Shown one piece after another: positions 8,086 to 14,353 of a DNA stretch of 39,095 nucleotides. Numbering within the stretch: the first letter of the stretch is position 1; every line of letters starts with the position of its first letter. The notes beneath the pieces are model-generated. The model was not told where the DNA came from. It made no database searches and was given only the letters and a program-made list of their open reading frames with translations. The stretch comes from an uncultured Clostridia bacterium (lineage in GTDB: Bacteria; Bacillota; Clostridia; Oscillospirales; Oscillospiraceae), in contig CAMSIF010000009.1 of assembly GCA_947058885.1 (NCBI GenBank), positions 1-39,095 of the forward strand, read 5' to 3'. The position numbers and the translations under genes were made by a program.

Positions 8086-9186
8086 TTACTGCTTCTGACC
8101 GTTCACAAATACGGTCACCAGGTTCAAATCCTTATCCAGTACCACTAAATCCGCAGCCCGGCCCGGCTCAATTGCTCCCACATCCTTCAAGCCTACAGCC
8201 ATCGCGGGAGCGGTGGCTGCAGCATAGACGGCGGCCTCCAGAGGCAGGCCAAAGCGCACAACGTTCCTGACAGCATCCAAAAGGGAGATGGAGCTGCCCG
8301 CCAGGGTACCGTCCAGGAGGGTGGCCTTGTGGTCCTTTACAACGATAGGCTGACCTCCCAATTCGTAGTCGCCATCCGGCATACCGGCGCAGCGAAGAGA
8401 ATCGGAAATCAGGTTCAGCCTGGCCCCAAAGAGCTGGTAAGTGGCCCGAATGACAGACGGATGGATGTGGAGGCCGTCGCAGATAAGCTCCACGCTGGCC
8501 CCGGAATCGAAAGCCGCGCCGATAACCCCGGGAGCCCGGTGCAGGAAAGAGGGCATTCCGTTATAGAGGTGAGTGGCGTGAGTTGCCCCGGCCTGGAAGC
8601 CGGCCATAGCGGTGTCATAATCCGCCGTGGTGTGGCCAAGGGATACGGTGCATGTTTTGGAGACAGCCTGAATAAAGGGAAGCGCGCCCTCCTCCTCACA
8701 TGCTACGGTAACCAGCTTCACTTTACCGCCGCTGGCGGCGTTGAGGCGGTCAAAGAGGGAGACATCAGGCTTGTGCAGGTTTCCGGCAGCCTGCGCGCCA
8801 CGCTTGGCGTAGCTGAGGAAGGGTCCTTCCAGATGGATTCCGGCGCATTTAGCCCCATGGACAGAGGTAAAGTCCCGGATTGCGTGCATAGCGGGGGTAA
8901 GAGTCTCTTCTTTAAGAGTCATGGTCGTGGCGAGGAAACTGGTAACGCCGTTGGCCGCGTAGAAGTCAGCGATGGGCTGGAGGCCCTGGGGCTTGCCGTC
9001 GGAAAAATCCTCGCCCACGGCCCCGTGGGTATGAATGTCCACGAAGCCAGGGACAACGTAGCATCCGGAGGCATCCAGATCCGCCGTACCCTCCAGAGAG
9101 CCCACGGCGGAGATGGTTTTGTCAAACTCAATGTCCGCATCCTGGAAGGTATTCCCAACAAAAACCTTCCCGTTTTTAATCAGCAT
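8086..9186 (-). CDS. nagA: N-acetylglucosamine-6-phosphate deacetylase
   Basis: NagA removes the acetyl group from GlcNAc-6-phosphate to give glucosamine-6-phosphate, the committed step of amino-sugar use and cell-wall recycling. The 366-residue amidohydrolase fold shows the metal and substrate motifs in order: DIHTHG (about 50-55), HLEGPFL (about 117-123), LGHTTADY, HLYNGM, CDGLHIHP and the catalytic Asp in LISDSL. It ends with the amidohydrolase C-terminal pattern EPGRAADLVVLD. AAGGGGA precedes the ATG. It follows the ROK gene by 66 bases on the same strand, probably as an operon. No nagB lies in the window. Confidence 0.95.
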   Translation of the reverse strand: MLIKNGKVFVGNTFQDADIEFDKTISAVGSLEGTADLDASGCYVVPGFVDIHTHGAVGEDFSDGKPQGLQPIADFYAANGVTSFLATTMTLKEETLTPAMHAIRDFTSVHGAKCAGIHLEGPFLSYAKRGAQAAGNLHKPDVSLFDRLNAASGGKVKLVTVACEEEGALPFIQAVSKTCTVSLGHTTADYDTAMAGFQAGATHATHLYNGMPSFLHRAPGVIGAAFDSGASVELICDGLHIHPSVIRATYQLFGARLNLISDSLRCAGMPDGDYELGGQPIVVKDHKATLLDGTLAGSSISLLDAVRNVVRFGLPLEAAVYAAATAPAMAVGLKDVGAIEPGRAADLVVLDKDLNLVTVFVNGQKQ

Positions 9187-9252
9187 AGAAAAATCCCCTT
9201 GTCAAAAGTTCTCGTGATGGTTTTCTCTTCCAGACTGTCCGCCGCAGGGCTG

Positions 9253-10632
9253 TTATTTCAGCTCCGGCAAGCTGGCGGCGGCCATAGATTGGCCTACGCG
9301 GCGGAATTTCTCGTCAGGCAGCTCGGCCTTGAGTTTGGAAGCCACATCCGGATACTCCTCTTCCAGGACTTTCTGAGCGGTGGAGAGGATAAGGTCTCCG
9401 CCCTTACCGCTCATGACCCGGCCCAGCAGCAGCACATGACGGCATCCGTAGAGGTCATGGTAGTATGCCAAAGTATGGCCCAGGTATACGCCGATGGATT
9501 CATAAACCTTAGCGGCGGCTTCACTGCCCTCCTCCATCAGCTTCTGGACTACCTTCAGCTTTTCAGCGGGAGAGGCGTTTTCGTCCAGCTGGATGCCCGC
9601 GCGGGGGGCAAGCTTAATGACGCCATCCTGGGAGAAGTACTTGACGCCGCATCCGATATCGCCGCTCCACTCGTCCCGCATGGCGTCTGGCTGCGCGTCT
9701 ACGGGGACGAAAGCCAGCTCATTAAGCCAGCCGGTAATACGGCCTTTCTCATCTACGTAGCCCACCGCCTCGCTGGTACCCATGGCAATTCCCAGGACGC
9801 TGTTATCCTCCAGGCTCATCGCTCCCGCCAGAGCGGAGACGTCGCCGTCGTTAATCACGGAATACGGGATATCTCCGAAGGTATCCTTAATGGCGCGGAT
9901 ATAAATATCCTTTACCTTTGCGTCGTAAAGCTCCTTGGGTACCTGGATAAACAGGGATGCGCTCATGGTACGGTCATTAATAAACACGCCTGCGGAGCTG
10001 ACGCCGACCGCGTCTACGCGGGGCATATGTTCAGCGGCGGATTTCAAGGCGGCAACGATGCCTTCATAGTGGTAATCCGGGTCAGAATTAATTTTGGGGA
10101 ACCAGACTACCTCCTCGGAATAGACTGTCTCGCCATCCACCACGGCGGAGACCTTCCGGTCGCTTCCGCCGGCGTCGAAGCCGATGCGGCAGCCCTTCAA
10201 GTGACCGCCCATGGCTTTGGGGGAGTCCTTGGCCTCAGGCACCTTATCCACCAGGACTACTTCAAAGGGGTGTTCAAACACATTTGCCATATAGTCCCAG
10301 TCAAATTCCTGTTCGCCCCGGGCGCTGTAGGCGGTTTTCAAGTACTCGTACACGCCCTCGTCGCCGCTGACGTAGATTTTAAAGCCGCCTTTCATCCAGA
10401 GGATGGTTTTCACAAGCCGGTTAATATAATAGCAGTCAGCCTCCGCCATATCGGGGGTTCCGTGGATAAAAGTATTGCAGGAGGCCATCTGGCCGTTAGC
10501 CCGCTCCACAGCGATGGAGACAGGTTTTTTAGCCCTGGCCAGGAAGGCGCGGTTAAAGAGCAGCAGGGGGATAAAGTCCTTATCCAGGGGCGGAATGTGT
10601 TTTGGTTCGATGGTAATCCCAAATCTGTTCAT
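9253..10632 (-). CDS. ROK family protein with extra N-terminal domain (putative sugar kinase)
   Basis: This 459-residue protein has a phosphate-binding ROK motif, GFDAGGSDRKVSA, near residues 151-163. Further ROK-like segments are VGVSSAGVFIND, VINDGDVSALAGA with the likely catalytic Asp, and GIAMGTSEAVGYVDEKG. About 150 residues precede the kinase core, longer than standard ROK kinases (about 300). The usual ROK zinc motif CxCGxxGC is not present; only DIGCGVKYF lies in the corresponding area. No helix-turn-helix is evident, so a kinase is more likely than a NagC-type repressor. Linkage to nagA suggests amino-sugar phosphorylation. I chose ATG 10632 for its GGAGGAG site and the promoter behind it; the track start (10749) would lie upstream of that promoter. 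Confidence 0.82.
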   Translation of the reverse strand: MNRFGITIEPKHIPPLDKDFIPLLLFNRAFLARAKKPVSIAVERANGQMASCNTFIHGTPDMAEADCYYINRLVKTILWMKGGFKIYVSGDEGVYEYLKTAYSARGEQEFDWDYMANVFEHPFEVVLVDKVPEAKDSPKAMGGHLKGCRIGFDAGGSDRKVSAVVDGETVYSEEVVWFPKINSDPDYHYEGIVAALKSAAEHMPRVDAVGVSSAGVFINDRTMSASLFIQVPKELYDAKVKDIYIRAIKDTFGDIPYSVINDGDVSALAGAMSLEDNSVLGIAMGTSEAVGYVDEKGRITGWLNELAFVPVDAQPDAMRDEWSGDIGCGVKYFSQDGVIKLAPRAGIQLDENASPAEKLKVVQKLMEEGSEAAAKVYESIGVYLGHTLAYYHDLYGCRHVLLLGRVMSGKGGDLILSTAQKVLEEEYPDVASKLKAELPDEKFRRVGQSMAAASLPELK

Positions 10633-10687
10633 AGCGATTCTCCTCCGTCTCGGTAAATTGCCGGTACCGTCCCGGCTGGTTACGCCT

Positions 10688-10716
10688 ATTGTACCATGGT
10701 TTTGTCCATCTGTCAC
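10688..10716 (-). promoter_or_regulatory. Sigma-A-type promoter for ROK-nagA
   Basis: On the minus strand, GTGACA and TACAAT are 17 bases apart (5 of 6 matches each). It starts transcription about 50 bases before the chosen ROK start at 10632. Confidence 0.72.
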
Positions 10717-10749
10717 TAACACATTTGAAATTATGGAAAAATAAGGCAA

Positions 10750-10771
10750 GGCCGCTCCTAAAGGAGCGGCC
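10750..10771 (-). terminator. Hairpin downstream of serA
   Basis: GGCCGCTCC and GGAGCGGCC form a perfect 9-bp stem with a TAAA loop. On the minus strand it is followed by TTGCCTTATTTTTCC, a moderately T-rich tract, so it probably ends the serC-serA transcript. Confidence 0.7.
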
Positions 10772-10772
10772 C

Positions 10773-10820
10773 TTACAGCTTTTCTTTTGATACTTTTCTT
10801 TTCGCGAAAAGAAAAGTATG
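10773..10820 (+). repeat. Dispersed hairpin repeat, copy 2 (diverged)
   Basis: It contains a perfect 30-base palindrome, ATACTTTTCTTTTCG and its complement, at 10790-10819, preceded by CTTTTCTTTTG. The ATAC/GTAT outer pairs agree with copy 5 at 37718. It lies directly after the serA stop. Confidence 0.7.
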
Positions 10821-10826
10821 TTTGCC

Positions 10827-11738
10827 TTACTTACCGAAGCTCTCCACAATCTCCACAATCTCCACGCCAATTCTCTGCTGAGCCTCTTTGGTAGCTGCGC
10901 CGATGTGGGGGGTGCAGGAGACGTTGGGATGGTTATAGAGGGCCTTGTTGGTGGCGGGTTCGTCGGCATAGACGTCCAGACCGGCGGCGCGGACCTTTCC
11001 GGAGTTGAGGGCCTCCAGCAGGTCGTACTCGTTTACGTTGTCTCCGCGGGAGGTGTTGACGAATACCACACCGTCCTTCATCTTTTCGATGTTCTCCTTG
11101 CAGATGAGCTTCTGGCCGTTAAGGGAGGGGGTATGAAGGGAGATGAAATCGGCGCGGGCAAGAAGCTCGTCCAGTTCCACATACTTCATGCCCATCTGCT
11201 CCTCAATGCCAGGGACGTGGAAGATATCCTGCGCGATAACCTCCATACCAATTCCCTTGGCCATACGGCCCAGGGATTGTCCAATGCGGCCGAAGCCGAT
11301 GATGCCCAAGGTCTTTCCGCCCAGCTCAATGCCCTTGCCGTAGGCCTTCTTTTCCCATTTGTCCTCGCGCATGGTGTGACCGGAAATGGAGAGGAACCGG
11401 GCGCAGGAGAACATATGGCCCAAAGCCAGTTCCGCCACGGAGTTGGAGGAAGCTCTGGGGGTGTTCTTCACAGTAATACCGGCATCCTCAGCGTACTTGA
11501 CGTCGATGTTGTCCACGCCCACGCCGCCGCGAATGATGAGCTTAAGCTTACCGCCCTTGGCTTCATCAATGTGGCTAGCGCGGATTTTGGTGGCGCTGCG
11601 AATTACTACAGCGTCAAACTCGCGCAGGGCGGCGCCCAGCTCCTCGGGGGCATAGAAACGCTCCACGACCTCGTGTCCGTTGGCCTTCAGCTGGTCCAGG
11701 GCGGATTTATCCATCCCGTCAGTAACAAGGATTCTCAT
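10827..11738 (-). CDS. serA: D-3-phosphoglycerate dehydrogenase (short form)
   Basis: SerA oxidises 3-phosphoglycerate to 3-phosphohydroxypyruvate, the first step of serine synthesis. The 303 residues hold only the substrate and NAD domains of the D-2-hydroxyacid dehydrogenase fold: VIRSATK, GVGVDNID, the nucleotide loop GIIGFGRIGQ near 145-154, the catalytic Arg in NTSRGDNV, and the His in CTPHIGA. There is no C-terminal ACT domain, so allosteric serine feedback through that domain is absent. It is the last gene of serC-DUF6440-serA, 15 bases after the small gene. A related 2-hydroxyacid dehydrogenase is the alternative, but the serC linkage favours SerA. Confidence 0.93.
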   Translation of the reverse strand: MRILVTDGMDKSALDQLKANGHEVVERFYAPEELGAALREFDAVVIRSATKIRASHIDEAKGGKLKLIIRGGVGVDNIDVKYAEDAGITVKNTPRASSNSVAELALGHMFSCARFLSISGHTMREDKWEKKAYGKGIELGGKTLGIIGFGRIGQSLGRMAKGIGMEVIAQDIFHVPGIEEQMGMKYVELDELLARADFISLHTPSLNGQKLICKENIEKMKDGVVFVNTSRGDNVNEYDLLEALNSGKVRAAGLDVYADEPATNKALYNHPNVSCTPHIGAATKEAQQRIGVEIVEIVESFGK

Positions 11739-11753
11739 AATAATCTTCTCCCA

Positions 11754-11963
11754 TCAAAAATTTTCAGGTGTATTTTTGTCGATGACAACATTTCCGTTTC
11801 CGTCCAGCAGCGGTGTAATACAGGAGAGGGAGAGTCCGTCTCCGCCCGCCGCCAGATAATTAACGCCTGTAACTGTGTCGCAGATAACCGACAGACTGTA
11901 CATGCCAACCGCGTGGTTTTCCTTTACAGTAAACCGCTGCTTCTTTTTTTCCCTGCCAAACAT
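11754..11963 (-). CDS. Small DUF6440-like protein between serC and serA
   Basis: This 69-residue protein has the pattern VICDTVTGVNYLAAGGDGLSL followed by ITPLLDGNGNVVI, which I recognise as the DUF6440 type (a short beta-rich domain of unknown function). Its N-terminus is highly charged (MFGREKKKQRF). The serC stop TGA is separated from its ATG by one base, so translation is probably coupled to serC. Its placement inside the serine operon is noteworthy but gives no function. Confidence 0.75.
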   Translation of the reverse strand: MFGREKKKQRFTVKENHAVGMYSLSVICDTVTGVNYLAAGGDGLSLSCITPLLDGNGNVVIDKNTPENF

Positions 11964-11964
11964 A

Positions 11965-13059
11965 TCAGCTGTTTTCAGCCTCGAACTTCTTGAGGAAATC
12001 CACCAGAGCCTCTACGCCCTCCTTGGGCATAGCGTTATAGGTGGAGGCCCGCAGGCCGCCCACGCTCTTGTGGCCCTTGAGGTTGTCGTAACCGGCCTCC
12101 TTGGTGGCGGCTACCACCTTGGCGTCCAGGTCCTTGTCGCCGGTGACGAAGGGGATGTTCATGAGGGAGCGGAATTCCTTGTCCACGGTGCCCTGGAACA
12201 TCTTGGAGCTGTCCAGGAAGTCGTACATAACCTTGGCCTTTTCGATGTTCAGCTTTTCCATAGCCTCCAGGCCGCCAATGCTCTTAAGGTACTTAAATAC
12301 CTTGCCGCAGCAGTAAATAGCCCAGCAGTTGGGGGTATTGTACATGGAGCCGTTGTCGGCGTGGGTCTGATAGCTCATATAGACGGGGGTTTTGGGGTCG
12401 AGCTCGGAGATATCCCGAATCAGGTCCTCCCGGATGATAGCGACCACCATACCGGCGGGACCGACGTTCTTCTGCACCCCGGCGTAAATCATGCCGTAAT
12501 CGGAGACATTGCAGGGCCGGGAGAGGAACATGGAGCTCTGGTCGCTGACCAAAATATGTCCCTTGGTGTTGGGAAGCTTGGGCCAGGTGACGCCATGGAT
12601 GGTCTCGTTCTCGCAGATATAGACGTAGTCGGCGTTTTCGGGAATAGAAAGGTCGCCGCAATCAGGGATGTAGCTGAAATTGCGGTCCTTGCTGGAGGCA
12701 GCCACATGCACATCGCCGTACTTCTTGGCCTCAGCGATAGCCTTTTTGGACCACGCGCCGGTCTCCACGTAGCAGGCCACACCGTTTTTCATCAGATTCA
12801 TGGGAATCATAGCAAACTGAAGGGTTGCGCCGCCCTGGATGAAGAGAACCTTATAATTGTCGGGAATCTTCATCAGGTCCCGCAGGTCCTGCTCAGCCTC
12901 GTCAATAATTTGCTGGTAGACCTTGGAGCGGTGGCTCATCTCCATGACGCACATGCCGGAACCCTTATAGTTCATCATCTCATCCCGGATTTCCTCCAGG
13001 ACGGGCTCCGGCATAGTGGCAGGACCAGCGGAAAAGTTATAGGTGCGGTTATACTTCAT
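11965..13059 (-). CDS. serC: Phosphoserine aminotransferase
   Basis: SerC is a PLP enzyme that converts 3-phosphohydroxypyruvate and glutamate to phosphoserine (and acts in B6 synthesis in some bacteria). With the ATG at 13059 it is 364 residues, the family length (about 360). Signatures include YNFSAGPATMP at the N-terminus, FIQGGATLQFAMIPMNL, the phosphate-site region, and GVQKNVGPAG with the PLP-binding Lys. The track start at 13113 is rejected: GAGGAGG lies just before 13059, and the sigma-A -10 falls at 13113-13118. First gene of the serC-DUF6440-serA operon. Confidence 0.95.
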   Translation of the reverse strand: MKYNRTYNFSAGPATMPEPVLEEIRDEMMNYKGSGMCVMEMSHRSKVYQQIIDEAEQDLRDLMKIPDNYKVLFIQGGATLQFAMIPMNLMKNGVACYVETGAWSKKAIAEAKKYGDVHVAASSKDRNFSYIPDCGDLSIPENADYVYICENETIHGVTWPKLPNTKGHILVSDQSSMFLSRPCNVSDYGMIYAGVQKNVGPAGMVVAIIREDLIRDISELDPKTPVYMSYQTHADNGSMYNTPNCWAIYCCGKVFKYLKSIGGLEAMEKLNIEKAKVMYDFLDSSKMFQGTVDKEFRSLMNIPFVTGDKDLDAKVVAATKEAGYDNLKGHKSVGGLRASTYNAMPKEGVEALVDFLKKFEAENS

Positions 13060-13112
13060 CGTTTGTTCCTCCTCAAAAAATAGAAATAGGGTATCTTCTC
13101 CTGACATTTCCA

Positions 13113-13141
13113 AGTATAGTACATTTTGAGAAAAGAATCAA
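13113..13141 (-). promoter_or_regulatory. Sigma-A-type promoter for serC operon
   Basis: On the minus strand, TTGATT and TATACT are 17 bases apart. It places the start near 13106, giving a leader of about 47 bases before the serC ATG. Confidence 0.65.
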
Positions 13142-13191
13142 CCATAAGATTCCGATAGAAAAAAATTCTCAAAAATTTTTCCACAAATAGC

Positions 13192-13220
13192 TTGCAATTC
13201 CGCAGAAACCATGCTAAAAT
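13192..13220 (+). promoter_or_regulatory. Sigma-A-type promoter for rpsT
   Basis: TTGCAA and TAAAAT are 17 bases apart. Transcription should begin near 13227, only a few bases before the ATG offered by the ORF track (13231), which supports the downstream TTG start of rpsT. Confidence 0.72.
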
Positions 13221-13230
13221 GTAATTCCGC

Positions 13231-13258
13231 GTGGGAAGATTCGCAAACGTCTTTCCAC
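13231..13258 (+). promoter_or_regulatory. Hairpin in rpsT leader
   Basis: GTGGGAAGA (13231-13239) pairs with TCTTTCCAC (13250-13258) with one G-U pair, right at the predicted 5' end of the rpsT mRNA and 10 bases before the ribosome binding site. S20 autoregulates in E. coli; a similar role or mRNA stabilisation here is inference. Confidence 0.45.
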
Positions 13259-13284
13259 AAACCCAACTGGAGGAGGTGTTTGGT

Positions 13285-13548
13285 TTGCCGAATATTAAGT
13301 CCGCAAAGAAACGTGTGCTGGTGGCGGAGGTACGCGCCGCCCGGAACAAGGCGGAGAGGTCCGCGATGAAGACCGCCGTGAAGAAGTTTGAGGCCGCTGC
13401 CGTCAAAGGCAATCGCACCGAGGCCGAGGGCGCATACAAAGTGGCGGTACAGGCAGTGGACAGAGCTGCCGCCAAGGGCATTCTGCACAAGAACAATGCC
13501 GCTCACAAGAAGAGCGCCATGACTCTGAAGCTGAATCAGATTGGCTGA
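13285..13548 (+). CDS. rpsT: 30S ribosomal protein S20, TTG start
   Basis: S20 binds the 5' and 3' minor domains of 16S rRNA. With initiation at TTG 13285 the protein is 87 residues, the normal size, and begins (M)PNIKSAKKRV as S20 proteins do. It continues with the Lys/Ala-rich helices (KTAVKKFEAA, KGILHKNNAAHKKSAMTLKLNQI). The track start at 13231 adds 18 unrelated residues, lies about four bases after the predicted transcript start and has no site, whereas GGAGGAGGT stands seven bases before the TTG. S20 in E. coli also uses a non-AUG start, which is tied to its regulation. The gene is flanked by its own promoter and terminator. Confidence 0.95.
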   Translation: MPNIKSAKKRVLVAEVRAARNKAERSAMKTAVKKFEAAAVKGNRTEAEGAYKVAVQAVDRAAAKGILHKNNAAHKKSAMTLKLNQIG

Positions 13549-13577
13549 GCGAGGCACAAAGTTTTCAGGACAAAGAC

Positions 13578-13614
13578 ATGCGGTATGGCAGAAGCCATGC
13601 CGCGTTTCTTTTTT
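13578..13614 (+). terminator. rpsT intrinsic terminator
   Basis: GCGGTATGGC and GCCATGCCGC form a 10-bp stem with one G-U pair and an AGAA loop, followed by GTTTCTTTTTT. It begins about 30 bases after the rpsT stop. Confidence 0.88.
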
Positions 13615-13629
13615 CAAGGCGCGGGGGAA

Positions 13630-13673
13630 GTTCTTGGAAAAGAACCAAGAAGCCCCGCCAAAGGCGGAGCTTC
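13630..13673. other. Tandem small hairpins after rpsT
   Basis: GTTCTT-GGAA-AAGAAC (13630-13645) forms a short stem with a GNRA-type loop; an alternative is TTCTTGG with CCAAGAA (13631-13651). GAAGCCCCGCC and GGCGGAGCTTC (13649-13673) pair around AAA with one mismatch. The block GCGCGGGGGAAGTTCTTGG faintly resembles the left flank of the dispersed repeat. The rest of the spacer to 13805 shows no gene. Confidence 0.4.
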
Positions 13674-13805
13674 CTGGTGTGTGTTGTGTGTGTTTTAGGA
13701 GGGAGAAATCGCATCGGGTATTACCCCTTTGCTGGCTTTCATCATACAGATAGATTAAGACAAAATCATGACACTGCTGTAAACAAATTATGAATAATAG
13801 GCCGG

Positions 13806-14243
13806 TTATTTCAGTTTCTGCCACTCCCCTACCGCCATTTGGTCACAGCGGGTATTGTAGGGATTATCAGCGTGGCCCTTGACCCAGTGGGTACGTACTT
13901 GGTGGATTTCGCACAGGTCCAGCAGCTTTTCCCAGAGATCTGGATTGAGGGCGGGCTTTTTGTCGCTTTTCACCCAGCCTCTGGCACGCCAGCCCTTGGC
14001 CCAGCCCTTGGAGAGGGCGTCGATAACATATTTGCTGTCGGAGTAGAGTTCTACGATGCAGGGCTCCTTCAGGGTTTGCAGGGCCATGATGACGCCTGTA
14101 AGCTCCATGCGGTTATTGGTTGTATTCCTTTCTCCGCCGGACAGCTCCTTGGTGTGGGGCCCGTACTGGAGGATGGCCCCCCAGCCGCCGGGTCCTGGGT
14201 TGCCGGAACAGGCCCCGTCGGTATAGATGGTGATGGTTTTCAT
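13806..14243 (-). CDS. rnhA: Ribonuclease HI
   Basis: RNase HI cuts the RNA strand of RNA-DNA hybrids (R-loops, primers). With ATG 14243 the protein is 145 residues, close to E. coli RnhA. The catalytic carboxylates are visible: Asp in [14 protein letters not shown], Glu in NNRMELTG, Asp in YSDSKYV, and the last Asp in RCDQMA. The handle region WKGW-type segment ([15 protein letters not shown]) is present, so this is the bacterial HI type with basic protrusion. GGGAG precedes the chosen ATG; the track start 20 codons earlier lacks a site. It lies just beyond the gyrA terminator. Confidence 0.96.
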   Translation of the reverse strand: MKTITIYTDGACSGNPGPGGWGAILQYGPHTKELSGGERNTTNNRMELTGVIMALQTLKEPCIVELYSDSKYVIDALSKGWAKGWRARGWVKSDKKPALNPDLWEKLLDLCEIHQVRTHWVKGHADNPYNTRCDQMAVGEWQKLK

Positions 14244-14314
14244 ATAGAATCTCCCAAAATGAATGAAATTAAGACAAATTGATGAAAAATTCGTCAGCGG
14301 CAAGAAATTATCCT

Positions 14315-14353
14315 AAAATAAAGAGTGTGCTTATACGGCACACTCTTTATTTT
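14315..14353 (-). terminator. gyrA intrinsic terminator
   Basis: AAAATAAAGAGTGTGC (14315-14330) and 14338-14353 form a perfect 16-bp stem with a seven-base loop. On the minus strand it starts at the gyrA stop codon and ends in CTTTATTTTA. The A-rich left side means it could also act on plus-strand transcripts. Confidence 0.88.

Noticed and set aside
8329-10656. Plus-strand ORF of 775 aa
   Set aside because: Antisense to nagA and the ROK gene; both have motifs and ribosome binding sites on the minus strand, and this ORF shows no domain.
11875-13083. Plus-strand ORF of 402 aa
   Set aside because: Antisense to serC.
13541-13793. Two short plus-strand ORFs after rpsT
   Set aside because: They cover the rpsT terminator and hairpins and lack initiation signals.
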